Shown here in pieces: positions 21,796 through 34,961 of a stretch of DNA of 64,000 bases. Below the pieces are notes generated by a model, which saw nothing but the letters and a program-made list of their open reading frames with translations, did no database searches and was not told the DNA's origin. Source of the stretch: Paralvinella palmiformis. Taxonomy: Eukaryota > Annelida > Polychaeta > Terebellida > Alvinellidae. Positions within the stretch are counted from its first letter, which is position 1, and each line of letters opens with the position of its first letter. A program made the translations under genes and the position numbers. The stretch lies in the NCBI GenBank assembly GCA_025642065.1, contig JAODUP010000150.1, forward strand, positions 731,001 through 795,000, in the 5' to 3' direction.

Positions 21796-23965
21796 TTGAA
21801 TATTGAAGATGATGATCACAACCTCAACTGTCTGTTAAATAACTATTATGATGACAATGATGGAGAAAATCCTCTGGATGCTTTCCAGATTGACAGTAAC
21901 TACTATGAAATCGAACAAATCAGTACAACAGTATTGGAAAATACACAAAATTTCAAATATTATACAATGCATTTTAATATTCGCAGTTACCCCAAAAGAT
22001 TTATGGAACTGAAAGAAATAATCTATTCCACGATATAAAAATTTATATGCATTGCATAATGCTGTGTTTAACATTCTAAACTGATAACAATTATGTATTT
22101 TATACAATCCCGGGTTATGAATTAGTCTGCAGAAATAGACAGACTGGTTCACGAGGTGGTGTTGCTATGTATATCAGGGATGATTTAAATTACATTATCC
22201 GTGATGATATTTCTGTTAATATCGACGGTAAATTTGAATCAATATTTATTGAGGCTCACTCAAAAACTGTTAATTGTATCTTTGGTGAAATATACCGAGT
22301 TCCTAATACCAGTAAAATATTATCGATTAGTTATTATGAAACGAGTTTTAATAAACTCCAACATATTCAAAAAGACATTTTGTTGAGAACCGATCATAAT
22401 TTCGATTACCTAAAATATAAAAATCAAGTACATATTTATGAGTTGATGGACCTTTTCCTAAATGCAGGCTTCTTACCTATAATTACAAAGCCAACCAGAA
22501 TGATGCATTGACAACATATACATTAAAACAAGTAAAGAAATTAAATTAGCATCAGGAATAATATTAAATAACATATCAGATCATTTACCAGTGTTCTGGT
22601 TTTCCGAAAATATATAAATCCATGAAAACTGAGCCTTTAATCTTTGAGCATAGAAAATTCAATAACAACACGTATCAACAAATTTGTGAGGCCTTATCAA
22701 AAACAGATTGGTTTAGTCTAAACTCAAGTGATGCTGAAACGTGTTACAACATAATTACAGATAAAATAAATGATGTAATAGAATATTTTGCACCTATAAA
22801 GATAACCAAAATACATGCCAAACATGTAATACGAGAAACATGGATAACCTCCGAAATCCTACATTCATCAAAACACTTAGATAAACTTTATAAAAAGCAA
22901 TTGGGTAAAGAAAACGTATCACGGGAACATGTTAAATATATAACTTACAGAAATATTTACCAGAATCAAACGTAAACAAAGGGAGATATATTATGGTAAC
23001 TTATTTCAACAATACAAATAAAACATTAAAACATGGATCACATTATATGAGATACTCAATAGAAAAAAATTACAAAACATTAATATTAAATTAATTCAAA
23101 ATAGATAACACAATTGAAAACAACCCCACTTACATTGCAGACAAATTGAGCGAATTTTTCTCTGAGATTGGACCTAAATATGCTTCTAATTTATCACCGT
23201 CCAACACAAATTATCAAACCTACATGCCGACATGTAAGAAAGCAACATCTATATATTTCGTCCTACTGACAGTAAAGAAAAATAAACACCATAAATTCTC
23301 TAAAACTCAAAACGAGTTGTGGACATGACAATGTGAATATACTATTAATAAAACAAATAAAATTTGTCATTTCGTTACCACTTAGCATAGCTGTAAATAA
23401 ATCGATGGAAACCGGTGTTTTCCCGTCAAAACTTAAAATTGCAAAAGTAATAACAATATATAAATCAAAAGATAAATAAAGTTGTACATATTATAGATCA
23501 ATTTCGCTTTTAGTTAACATATCCAAAATATATGAAAACATAATCCATAATCGTTTGTAGAATTACATGACAATTAACTCATTAATGAACAAGAACCAAT
23601 ATGGCTTCCGTAAAGGGTCACTCCACAATAAATGCAGTTTCCAAATTTACTTATGATACTCTAGTTGCATTGGAATCGAGTAATTATAATATTTCTGTGT
23701 TCCTGGAACTCTCCAAGGCCTTTGATACAATAAATCACAATCTTGTATGTAAACAATTATGACATTACGCGGTGTTGCCTTGGGGTGGTTCAGGAGTTAT
23801 CTAACAGAAAGAAAACAATATGTCTATTATAAATGTATTGATTCAAAATTATTTCCCATAACTTGAGATGTACCCCAGCGATCCGTATTGGGACCACTCC
23901 TTTTCATATTTTACTCAAATGATCTACCAGGATCTTACGAACTCAAATTAACAAAGTCATTTATT
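21796..23965 (+). mobile_element. LINE (non-LTR retrotransposon), EN plus partial RT, decayed
   Basis: Plus strand, frame broken many times. Endonuclease: YTMHFNIRSYPKRFMELKEI (about 21958-22017), GSRGGVAMYIRDDLNYIIRD (about 22150), FLPIITKPTRMMH (about 22470) and the SDHLPVF motif (about 22575). Linker: 22622-22975. Reverse transcriptase: NQYGFRKGHST (about 23595), ISVFLELSKAFDTINHNLV (about 23690) and DVPQRSVLGPLLF, a mutated GVPQGSVLGPLLF (about 23868). The YADD box is absent, so the element stops within the RT palm. The arrangement fits a jockey/CR1-group LINE. Confidence 0.88.
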
Positions 23966-24439
23966 AATTACATAAATTGTATAATATATTGTACAATATT
24001 ACATTATATTATGTTATGCTATCGCCATAATGAGCGCACTTCGACAGTGGACATAGATGGTTAAATATGTAACTTTTAGGCCACTGCGCCTCCTCATATA
24101 ATCAATTATGTTCTACATGTTTGGTGTTTATTTTGGAGGTTACAGCTTTTTGCTTGTTTGTTGACCTGATGGTATATACTTGTAAATAATATTATGTGAT
24201 ATAGATATGTAATAACGTTACTGTATATATCATCTAATACAATTACTTACTTAATTATTTAGGAAATATATTGTCAAATCTCAAATTATAATAATCAATA
24301 TGATATTAATATAGTATTGTCATGTTGAATGAGAATCTTTTCTTCAGTCCTTAATACTATGTTATCGGCAATAGAAACATATTGTTAATGTTCTTATGTA
24401 AATTAAAGTTCTGGGGAAATATCTCACATTATGACGTAA
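23966..24439. other. Non-coding stretch between the LINE and the minisatellite
   Basis: AT-rich sequence. It may contain the decayed 3' end of the preceding LINE, but no coding motif or tail repeat was found. Confidence 0.35.
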
Positions 24440-25365
24440 ATTTTATAAACGGTGTACTAATGCCATGACTTTATAAATGATGTATTAAAGCCATGGATTA
24501 TAAATGATGTACTAAAGCTATGGATTATAAATGGTGTATTAAAGCCATGGATTATAAATGGTGTACTAAAGCCATGACTTTATAAATGATGTACTAAAGC
24601 CATGGATTATAAATGATGTACTAAAGCTATGGATTATAAATGGTGTATTAAAGCCATGGATTATAAATGGTGTACTAAAGCCATGACTTTATAAATGATG
24701 TACTAAAGCCATGGATTATAAATGATGTATTAAAGCCATGGATTATAAATGATGTACTAAAGCCATGGATTATAAATGATGTACTAAAGCCATGACTTTA
24801 TAAATGATGTACTAAAGCCATGGATTATAAATGGTGTACTAATGCCATGACTTTATAAATGATGTACTAAAGCCATGGATTATAAATGGTGTATTAAAGC
24901 CATGGATTATAAATGGTGTACTAAAGCCATGGATTATAAATGATGTACTAAAGCCATGGATTATAAATGATGTACTAAAGCCATGGATTATAAATGATGT
25001 ATTAAAGCCATGGATTATAAATGATGTACTAAAGCCATGGATTATAAATGATGTATTAAAGCCATGGATTATAAATGATGTACTAAAGCCATGGATTATA
25101 AATGATGTATTAAAGCCATGGATTATAAATGATGTATTAAAGCCATGGATTATAAATGATGTACTAAAGCCATGGATTATAAATGATGTATTAAAGCCAT
25201 GGATTATAAATGATGTATTAAAGCCATGACTTTATAAATGATGTACTAAAGCCATGGATTATAAATGGTGTACTAAAGCCATGGATTATAAATGATGTAC
25301 TAATGCCATGACTTTATAAATGATGTATTAAAGCCATGGATTATAAATGGTGTACTCAGGCCATA
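24440..25365 (+). repeat. 27-bp minisatellite, about 33 copies
   Basis: Head-to-tail units of TTATAAATGATGTACTAAAG plus CCATGGA, with GATG/GGTG and ACT/ATT variants. A slightly longer variant (CCATGACTTTATAAATG) recurs at regular blocks, so whole groups of units have been duplicated. No long open frame crosses it. Confidence 0.95.
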
Positions 25366-25720
25366 ACTTAATAAAATTTAAATTAAGGTAATCATATATC
25401 AATAAAACAAAAGTTACGTAATTGTGGGAAATAGTTGTCACTGTTTGTGGACACTTTTTATTATGCAAATTACTGTGGAGTCAAGCCACAAATCAGACAT
25501 TGATATTAATAGAGAGATAAATCAATTATTACGATGATTTGTTGAGGATTTTCGTCCATGAAGGCGTTCATTATTCAAGATGTTTTTCAACAAAATCAAA
25601 CTAAATTATTAAACTACAGAATATCGGATTATTTAAATAAATATTTTCTTTTTATTACAAATATATTTTAGTTTACATTTCTCGCTATTTTGATATCTTT
25701 AATTTAAAAGTTAGATAATA

Positions 25721-25759
<39 letters not shown>

Positions 25760-26039
25760 TGTGTATATCGGGGAATGTATGTATCGTGTCGGGACGTGTA
25801 ATGTTGTGCATGTACTATAGAAGAAGGTCCCTAACATGGTATACACAGATTAAAATTGTACATTAAAACACCTTGATATATATCACAATATCAAAACACA
25901 TAACAACACAATTCAATACATTTGAAAACACCGCAACACACCGCCACATATCTAAACTCATCAGAACACATAATAATACATCATAATTGATCAAATTTGA
26001 AAATCGCATCATGACAGTATCAAAAATATATAGAAATTG
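25366..26039. other. Non-coding stretch
   Basis: AT-rich sequence with a (TA)n run near 25722-25757 and a stretch of ACACA-rich short repeats near 25860-25980. No gene was seen. Confidence 0.4.
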
Positions 26040-26570
26040 ATAGAATCATTTATTACTAATAATGAGTTTCACTTTCACGATATTGATGCTAATACAATAT
26101 GGTCACACTTATATAAGATTAAATATCATAATACTACCAATAATGATATGTTACTATCTGGGTTATTGAAGATTGGTTTTGATATTTGGTAACAATACTG
26201 TGAATGACAATGTATATATAAGGGAGTTTCTTATGGGTCAATAATTGGACCACAATCATATATTTTCCTGTGATATGCTATCTTAGTTATAGAAGATGTT
26301 GTGTATATTTATAATTATACAGATGATAATACTTCGGTGTGTACCCGATGTAGTGATGAATTAGTTAAAGTAAAAACTATTACGTAATGTAAACAATGTA
26401 CATTGCCTATTTGAAGCCAATCATATGAAGGTAAATGCTGACAAATTTCAATATATTACCTTTGGTAAATATGATCACGTGATTAATTTTATTATCGGAG
26501 GCAACGTAATCATAAATGGTACAATATTAGGACTACATTTAGCCATAGATATAGATAGATTTATTATAAA
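26040..26570 (+). mobile_element. LINE reverse-transcriptase relic
   Basis: Plus strand in two or three frames: GSIIGPQ-like (about 26235), YIYNYTDDNTSVCT, a YADD-box equivalent (about 26306-26345), then NNVHCLFEANHMKVNADKFQ YITFGK (about 26390-26470) and IIGGNVIINGTILGL (about 26490-26540). This order (catalytic box, then the thumb-side NADK/P F motif) is that of a LINE RT. Frameshifts and stops disable it. Confidence 0.78.
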
Positions 26571-26899
26571 TTTCCAATGATACACATAATATACATCCAC
26601 ACAATTATATTAAAAGATGAATTTGTAGGAAAATGAGGGCCCGAGATCACGTAGGCTCTAAATAGAATAATAATAAGAAAGTTATATAAATATATTGAAA
26701 TGTTTGAAAGAAAAGAAAGGTAAAGAGTAGGCTACTGTTTGACGGTTACCTGGTAGGGTGTGGCACCATATTGATGCTTATATAGAATGTTCTGACATTA
26801 TTTTATTAAAGATAATTGTTTAATATATTTTTGAAAATGATGAAAGTAAACTTAAGGATTTGTGGTTCTTTCGTAGGTCCTGGCCCGAGGCTTTGTAAA

Positions 26900-27440
26900 T
26901 AATTATAATTTTAGCTGTTTTTAATTGGTTAGTGATTGGCTAATAATAATATGAGTAATTGGATTTAGATAACTACCTATTGATTCCTTAACTACCTTGG
27001 TAGGGATTTCATCATGTTTAAATAGCATGCTTACAACGTCTAGGACATGCGTTTGGTTTATGGGTTCTAGCCAGATGCTATTAGGTAGTAGAGTGGCTAA
27101 AGATTCTTATAATTGTTTGTTTGGTTGCATGACATTCGGGATTGTAAGTTTACCAATATTGGAGAAAACAAAATAGTTGTTAAAGGTTTGGGCTATTTGG
27201 CCTTTGTTTGATATTTGTTTGTTATCTATGGAAGCCGTTTGTGGTAAGTTTTCTTTGAGATTAACTTTCATATTTCTCAAGTAGTTCTTTTTCGTTTCAG
27301 TTTTCAGGTTATTATATTTATTCGCAAATGTTTTGTACTTTTCTATTTGATGTTTGGTAGAATATTTGAGTTTCTTGTGAAATAATTTAGATTTTTCCCA
27401 CATTGATGTACGTACGACATATAGTGAATGCATGTACTGC
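26900..27440 (-). mobile_element. LINE fragment, EN-RT linker and RT N-terminus
   Basis: Minus strand. The open frame 27433-27107 (WEKSKLFHKKLKYSTKHQIE... NKGQIAQTFNNYF) is a typical linker between endonuclease and RT. Downstream in shifted frames come FLPNSIWLEPINQ-like and DEIPTKVVKESIGSYLNPIT HIINQSL, which resemble the RT entry region (L..I..PLT.I.N.SL). It faces the preceding LINE relic tail to tail. Confidence 0.72.
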
Positions 27441-27739
27441 TCGAGATATGTGGCCTGAGATTTGAAGAAACAATTTTAAACAAATAAAACAAACATTATT
27501 ACAAAATTTAAAATGCCTTTTGAAACGTATTCACCAGGTGGCAGCACATTATAGTATGTCAAGTAGAGACCTTTATTGTTTGATTCATCTGCCATGTTAA
27601 TATTTAACATAGAGATATTAATTCTATAACATATCTTATCACTATTTAGCCACTACTTGTCATGTAAGCTTTGACATTAGCGAATATTATCCATAAGATG
27701 TTTTTAATCTTCATCTGTGTGGGGTCTGCTAGCCAAACT

Positions 27740-29510
27740 ATATCCGTTAGTAACATTCCAGTACCCCGGAAAGGGTAGAAAAGATTGCATTCTAAGAGTG
27801 TTCTGGTACCCAAGATCTCTGTGTATTGGCGAGATACCGATTTTAGGTGACTTTAGCTCATACTCCTTTATCGATGACTTCGCGTGCTGTAATGACCCAG
27901 TTTCTGTTACCTATCAATACATCATCAATATGTTTTATGTCAAGAGGATCTATTTAACGCAGTATTTCTATAGCAAAGTTCTGTCTTGTTACTACAATTT
28001 ACGGCTCGGGTATACTAGAAATACGGCTTCATATAAGTGAATGCGTTACCATCCTTTCCAGTAAACATACCTTCTTTATAGAAGAAGTTACTCAGAGGTG
28101 GAAGTCTATCACAAAATATAACATGGATGTCTGTAACATTAGCGTACATAATAATACGGGATATAACTTAGATTACTGATTGAATATGGTTTTCCTTCAA
28201 TTATGACTGTATCTTGAAAAAATGAACATTTCTCTTTAAGTTATTTCCCACACTTCAGTATTAGATGGAGGATACGACGATTCTACTCAATCTTCACAGT
28301 AAATTATTATAAATTATAAATATTAACTTTTAATGAATATGTACGTTAACGCTGAACATATGTCAGAGCTTAATAACTCTATAACTAATAACAGTGCACC
28401 TGGTTAAGAGGGCGTTACTAGTGAACACTTAAAATATGGAAAATCAGACATTTTATCTACTTATCTTTCTCGTTTATATTCACTTATGTTTGTCTTACAA
28501 AACTGTACCTAATACCTTCTACATTGTTTTTGTTATTGTATTTGTATTGAAGAAGCCATCTCTTAGCCCAAATGAAGCCAACAACTGCCGTCCAATCACA
28601 CTAAACAATACCTTCTCAAACCTGTTAGAATTTGTATCACTCCCCGCTGAAACGGCATCCTATTTTAGAACAAATAGGGCAACATCATTCGGATGTGCAC
28701 CGCTTAATGATATTAAATATTATTTTGAAAGGCAAACATCTTCCCAATATTCTTGTAGTTTAGATACTGAAAAATGCTTCGATTCTATTTGGCATAAAGC
28801 AGGTAAAACAGGTAAAATTTCCGATGTTTATTGGCTACTTTTGTATCGATGGTATAGTAACCTAGTGGCGTGTGTTAAGTGGAGTGCAGATTCAAATTTG
28901 GTTTTGCGAAAACGACATGTATGATAATATTTGGAAAACGTCTCAGCATAGACCCTATCGAGATCTTAATAGTCATCGTCTTGAAAACAGTCTAGAAACC
29001 TGGGGAAGGTTTTTGAAGATTATCCATCTGTCTCCCAAACTGGCTCTGTGGACAAGCGAACAGATAATTGTAAAAGGTCATTTTATGGCATGCGCTATAT
29101 AAGTATGTATTATCCCGGCTTAGCAACTGATGCTAAAGTACACATATGGAATATAGTGTGTCATTCAATTTTATTATATGGCATGGATTGCATACCCTCT
29201 GGAAAACAAAAGTGGTGACTACTCAGGGAAATCTTCTGAAATTTTGTAATTAAGCGCATGTTCCATCACCTGTTCAATATTTGTATTGTCATGTTATGTC
29301 CTTGTATGTTACAAAGGATATTTTAATCCCAGGTACTCTAGTCAGCAGAACCGTGCAATCTGGCTGTTCACAAATAGACAGCCTTTTAAACAAAATATAC
29401 AAGGAAGCAGTCTCACCTCAATCCGAAGTGATCGATTCTCTGAAGACACTCGTATTGCATTAATATGTTATGAAACTTTACTCAGAGGAGCACATTTTAG
29501 CTAGCCTTGT
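27740..29510 (+). mobile_element. LINE relic with RT domain
   Basis: Plus strand. A possible endonuclease trace PILGDFSSYSFIDDFACCND lies at about 27835-27895. The RT starts about 28360 (LNNSITNNSAPG, then EHLKYGKSDILS) and continues as LSPNEANNCRPITLNNTFSN LLEF (about 28560), FRTNRATSFGCAPLNDIKYY F and CSLDTEKCFDSIWHKAG (about 28755-28800), then LLYRWYSNLVACVKW. The C-terminal part runs on in shifted frames to about 29504. The catalytic YADD region is missing or too decayed to see. It is a different family from the 21.8-kb element. Confidence 0.78.
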
Positions 29511-29892
29511 TATTAAGACATTCTGAGTTTTTAATTGTAAAATGTCAACATATCGTATTGTATCCGATGCTATATGTGTAATGTTGATTATATGTTCTTA
29601 TTAATGTTTCACCGTATATGTTGGTGATTTATCAGACGGAATAATGTTATATATGATTATTTCTTCCGCGTTATATACATGTTTGGTGGCATTTATTTGC
29701 ATAAATATATAATTCTGTGATTTATATTTCCTCAGAAATGGGGGTTGAATGTAATAAATAAATAGAAAAAGTACGTTTTTAGTAAATCTAACAATATGTT
29801 TGCTGTACAGTATATTTATGGAATGCTGTTTTAACTATTATTGTATCATATGACACTTTTGCTCAAATTCTATTACTGTTTCTGTAGCATGG

Positions 29893-30619
29893 TCAGTGAA
29901 GAACTTAGGAGTGTATTTTGATACATCGCTGACCATGGAGAGGCAAGTAAATGCAATATCCAAAGCCTGTTATTACCAAATTCGTAATATTGGTCATATC
30001 AGGCGGTACATCACATTGGATGCTTGAAAAACACTGGCACACGCCCTGATAACATCTCGGCTAGATTACGGCAACGCTCTCCTGTGTGGTCTTCCAAGCA
30101 CCCTGATGACACGGCTACAGGAAGTACAAAATTCTTTTGTCAGGTTAGTCACTCGCACTCATAAAAGAGAACATATAACATCAGTCTTGAACTCCCTGCA
30201 TTGGCTTCCGGTTATATATAGGTCGCAGTACAAGATTTTGATGTACACTTTTAAGGCACTTCAAGGGACTTCCCCTCAGTACTTAGAGGATCAGCCGACA
30301 AGGTCTCTACTGTCTGAGTCTGGAGCATTCTTAGTCGTACCAACAACACGCGGAGTGACATACGGTAATAGATGTTTCAGAAAGGCTGCTGCAATCTTCC
30401 AGTAACTATCAGAAACTGTAAGAACCTTGATACCTTCAAAAAGAAGATAAAATTAATCTTTTTGTTTCAGCTTTTCCTAATTGAATGTATTATGTATTTG
30501 GCTGGAAAGAATTATGTATTTTTAAAGATGTGAATCTGTTACATCCATATGAATTATTTATTGTCAAGAGCCTTAGAGTAACCTTCTTACAGGTTATATA
30601 GGCGCTTTATAAATTTATA

Positions 30620-30666
<47 letters not shown>
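29893..30666 (+). mobile_element. 5'-truncated L2/CR1-like LINE 3' end with (ATT)n tail
   Basis: Plus strand: KNLGVYFDTSLTMERQVNAI (about 29897) onward through HALITSRLDYGNALLCGLPS, then the open frame 30106-30405 with LQEVQNSFVRLVTR, LNSLHWLPVIYR, YKILMYTFKALQG and GVTYGNRCFRKAA. The 3' UTR ends GGCGCTTTATAAATTTATAT followed by (ATT)n at about 30621-30666, the usual form for L2/CR1-group LINEs. It is truncated within the RT thumb region and has a stop after AAAIFQ. Confidence 0.87.
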
Positions 30667-30671
<5 letters not shown>

Positions 30672-31194
30672 GATTGAAAAACTTTAAAAAAAGGCCCCAA
30701 GGGTCATCACTTTAGATTTTAACAATTCTTATGGTAAATGGTTGGATAAAGGCAATAAATAGCCACTTTATGTAGTAATAGTTAATAAGTTTATTGAAAT
30801 GATAAATGAAATTGTTAATCATCCATGTCAAAGTTACCTTAGTAACTGTATCAAATCATGGAACAGAAGTCTTAGACAAGAAAGTAGTATACGTATCCCC
30901 ATTTACTACACAATCACAAATGACAAATGAAGCTTCAGTTACACGACCTCTTTTAATTGGAATATACTACTAAATGATTTGAAGTTAAAAAATCCATTAA
31001 AAGGTTTTACCGAATTGGACACCTAATTGCCAATATGGTATCTGTGTCCAATATTTTATTTTAGCATATAAGTATGAATCTGTTTATAATATTGTAATTC
31101 AAGGAAATCTGACAGTTTACCAAGGCTTTGGTAAGACGATAATCCACCTCCTTCTTGCGTTTTCTTACTCAAAGTATTATCAAAATATTTTAAA
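30667..31194. other. Stretch between two LINE fragments
   Basis: A frame on the + strand (about 30780-31020) reads KFIEMINEIVNHPCQSYLSN and CIKSWNRSLRQESSIRIPIY with stops. It has the look of a decayed transposon C-terminus but was not identified. Nothing else was seen. Confidence 0.25.
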
Positions 31195-31560
31195 GCCTGT
31201 TCAAAAGCGCTGTACATAAACTTATGAACAACATATATATATACACGTTATAACAAATATAATACCATTATTTCATAACAATAAATACGTTATAACAAAT
31301 ATAATACGATTATTTCATAACAATATATATGTAAAGCCAAATTGGGATATATAAAACTGACTAATAAAACAAATTTAAAACACCAAAATGGCTCGAGAAC
31401 AAATGCGTTTTCAGCAACTTCTTAAAACTGTCGAGTGTTTTGGCTTCACGAATGTGAGCGTGGATTGCATTCCATAACTTGGCTGCTGAAAACTGAAATT
31501 TTCTTTCGCCATAGCTAGATGTTCTAACCCTTGAAACGACCAATGTCACTCAATCCATCC
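31195..31560 (-). mobile_element. L2/CR1-like LINE 3' fragment
   Basis: Minus strand: RVRTSSYGERKFQFSAAKLW and NAIHAHIREAKTLDSFKKLL KTHLF are the C-terminal signature of L2/CR1-group ORF2 proteins. The UTR runs to GTACAGCGCTTTTGAACAGG (about 31195-31215). A roughly 50-bp segment around ATTATTTCATAACAATA is repeated twice within the UTR (31240-31330). Confidence 0.82.
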
Positions 31561-31930
31561 CTAATATAATACAAGAGTTATGCGTAGGTTTTAGGTCGGA
31601 GGTGTATTAGATGTAGGTGCTATCCTGGTTTGATAACGAGACATCCTATAACATCCGGCTTTGGTCACCTAGAACTATATATGTAAGAAATATTTCAATA
31701 TCCCTACTTTAAGAGTACAAGTTTTAATAATTAATTCATCTAATCTATATGTAAATTGAGTGTACAAGAAATATTGTATATTGATATGTCATTAGCCGAT
31801 GTTATGTTCATCTTAACCTATCTCATATTACATATATTCATGTCGATTGACTAGTGATTGTCATTAATGTTATCCGTTTACATGTCATCGACTATAAATA
31901 AACATGTCCCACGTTTAGGTTTACTCTTAA

Positions 31931-32350
31931 CACATCACAACACACCTCGACATATCATAACACCTCACAGTGCACCAGACCCATACATAAGAACACACCA
32001 CAACACATCGCAACACATCATAACACACCACAACATACTCATAATATATGACAGTACACCACACCGAAACACATAACAACACACCACAACACATCGCAAC
32101 ACATCATAACACACCACAACATACTCATAATATATGACAGTACACCACACCGAAACACATAACAACACACCACAACACATCGCAACACATCATAACACAC
32201 CACAACACATCGCAACACATCATAACACACCACAACACATCGCAACACATCATAACACACCACAACACATCGCAACACATCATAACACACCACAACATAC
32301 TCATAATATATGACAGTACACCACACCGAAACACATAACAACACACCACA
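31931..32350 (+). repeat. 30-bp tandem repeat with higher-order structure
   Basis: The unit CACCACAACACATCGCAACA plus CATCATAACA occurs five times or more. A 119-bp larger block, containing ACTCATAATATATGACAGTA and CACCACACCGAAACACATAA, is repeated at about 32034-32170 and again at 32295-32345. Overlapping Cys-rich frames on the minus strand are artefacts. Confidence 0.93.
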
Positions 32351-32359
32351 ATAGATTTA

Positions 32360-33500
32360 ATCACCATCATAAAAGAAGATCTTTATTACTGTCTCTATGT
32401 TGTAAGGTAAGATGTGTTTTAGTTGCTAAATAGTTTGATATTTAACTATTGTGTTATATTTGTTGGTCAAAATTACAAATTATAAACGCAAATATTAATT
32501 AACTAATTCTTCAAATTTGTCTCAACATTATATTATTCTCTATTAATAACTTTTATTATCGAAATGGTTAAGACTCTAATAAGATAGATGATACCTGAAT
32601 ATTTGGGTTACTAATTATGATATTATAGAATGTTATATGTTATCAACAGTTGTATAACAAGATTCATCACCAGAGTTATTATTACACCAACACTAACACC
32701 TATCATAACATCATTAGTAAAATAACACATGTTATCTATAACAACATAATAATAGCAGAGTGTATTAATATTACGTTATTTATATTGTTGATAAATAAAA
32801 CACTCCGAATAATTAATAATCATATTTGTTTATATACGACATATCAGCCAAGATAGATTAGAAAGCAGATTCTGAGGTTGAAAAAGGAAATATTATAAAG
32901 TTTAAAAATGAATACATAATAACATCAACCTCATAACAATAATCAGCTAAAGTCTGAATAACAATAACAACAAGACGTATAGCTATTTTATGAAAACAAT
33001 TATCAAGTGTAACTGATAGAATGATGTTTCTAGAAATATTATTTTGTTTAAAACCATTACATTCTACCTTTTACTGTGGCATTTCTGTTCAGATATTATG
33101 AACTTACTTATGCTTTCATTATATTATTATAAAGATAACAACAATTAGAAAGTGAGCGATATTACATATGGATCACTTATTATCAAGCATATTCTATGTT
33201 CAAATAAATGGCATTCATTTGTACTTTAATGTTGTGTCAATGTTGTATATGTGTGTTGATAAAACGTTGTCGGAAAGGATTAAATCAATTTAATAAAAGT
33301 ACAATTAAAACATCAACTTCAGCTAGTCACTATCTTATCGTTGGATTGTTTATAACCCCACACTGCTGCATAAATATGAGCCATTTGTTAGAGACATAAC
33401 CTAACCCAAATAGTTGCAAGAAATAGGTCATAGGGTCATTGGAAAATATTGTCTGGGAGCAATATTTAGTGTGGTCGGATATAAGGTTATTCAACCTTGG
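32360..33500. other. Non-coding stretch
   Basis: AT-rich sequence with no gene recognised. The short open frames at 32650-32856 and 33208-33399 have no domain or splice context to support them. Confidence 0.4.
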
Positions 33501-33507
33501 AGCAGTA

Positions 33508-33612
33508 AACTTTGCCAGCCTCCACGTGATGTTCATAATGACACTCAAATGACAATATGATACACCTCTATGGATATGTGGAGGTTGACGAAGACCGAAG
33601 ATGACTAAAGAA
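33508..33612 (+). repeat. Dispersed repeat, copy 1
   Basis: CCAGCCTCCACGTGATGTTC ATAATGACACTCAAATGACA and the following about 60 bp align with 58264-58362. The family is unknown. Confidence 0.65.
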
Positions 33613-34143
33613 GACGTAACTATACCTGTAATTGTCACATGTCAGAAAGATGACGATAGCTTGTATTATGTGATGTCAAATCAACATATCAAACTATTGT
33701 TTATTGTTAAACTTGAAATACACCTTTCGAGTTATAATCCTGTTGTACTAAAGATCTCCAGATCGTGAAGCCAATCTTTGATCCCTACGTGCGTGCCTGC
33801 GTGGGTGCTTGTTGCGTGTATAACTTAGAAATAACTCAACTAAATATGTTTTGATAAACAAATAATTTATCAATGAAATTAAATAAATTTCTCACCTGAA
33901 ACTAACAAATAACAAAATGTATATAATGTGAGAAGACTTTGTTGGTATTCAATGTTAGACAGTTAATTACACTTAAGACTATCTCGTTGTACTAGAATGA
34001 GTGATTATTGTACCTAATGATAGTTGTTTTGTAGATGTCTTCACTTTATCTCAAATATATTTATTATTAAACTTGAAGAATTATTTACTTTATTTAACTA
34101 TAATTTTGTTTATATTTATTACACAGATTTATTAAATAACTTT

Positions 34144-34210
34144 TCCTGTAGCTCAGCGGTTGAGAACTTTCCCTTTTAAATTTCCAAATCAGGGAACGAA
34201 TCTTAGGGTT
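34144..34210 (+). pseudogene. Degenerate tRNA-like sequence
   Basis: CTGTAGCTCAGCGGTTGAG matches an A box well, and GGGAACGAATCTTAGG resembles a B box with mismatches. The acceptor stem does not pair convincingly. It may be a tRNA pseudogene or the head of an old SINE. Confidence 0.35.
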
Positions 34211-34286
34211 ATATGTGTAAATATTTATGATCCAGAATAGATATATAATAGACACTATAAGGATCACATGTCAGAATACGGGCTAG

Positions 34287-34492
34287 ATGTCATTATCTGG
34301 ACCAGATATCATTATCTGGATCAGCCATAATTATATGGACCAACTATCATTATATGGATCAGATATCATTATCTGGATCAGATATTATTATCTGGTTCAG
34401 GTATCATTGTCTAGATCAGATATCATTAAATATGAACCAGATGTTATGATATGGATCAGATATCATTATATAGATCAGATATCATTATCTGA
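34287..34492 (+). repeat. 18-bp degenerate tandem repeat
   Basis: About eleven units of TGGATCAGATATCATTAT with point variation. The open frame through it (repeating S-G-P/S-D-I-I-I-W-I) is an artefact. Confidence 0.85.
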
Positions 34493-34961
34493 AAATAGTT
34501 TATATGATTGAATTATTTTAACAAAATTACAATTAATACATAAAGTCCAAAAATAAAACATAACATTTAACTGATGACACAGGTAAGGTTTGTGTGATAA
34601 TTATTATCATTTTATTATTATATCATATTTCAAAAACTAAACCAGTCTTAGAATTATGGATTTATAACTTTTGTCATAAATGTTGTTGTTATTCTTGTTA
34701 TTGTAATTATTTTTGTTGTTCTAATTTTAAATGATAATAGGTCACATCTTTACCACTTGTTCAGATAAACTACAAAATAATGATTTACCCTAAGTGTACT
34801 CACCTGTGTATTATGACAATATCATTTGTTTCTTGTGATGTCACGTATCATTTGGAGACATACCTATGTCAACAAGATAAACTCAACATCAACTTGTTCA
34901 TCGTCAGCTTATAATGTTGGGAGAGGGGGGGGGACGGTTATGTTAGGTCTAAAGGGATAGA

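Noticed and set aside
31965..32370. Cys/Val-rich 71-101-residue proteins on the minus strand
   Set aside because: They are reading frames through the 30-bp tandem repeat.
33330..33638. 102-residue minus-strand ORF
   Set aside because: No domain, partly overlaps a dispersed repeat, and no splice or promoter support.
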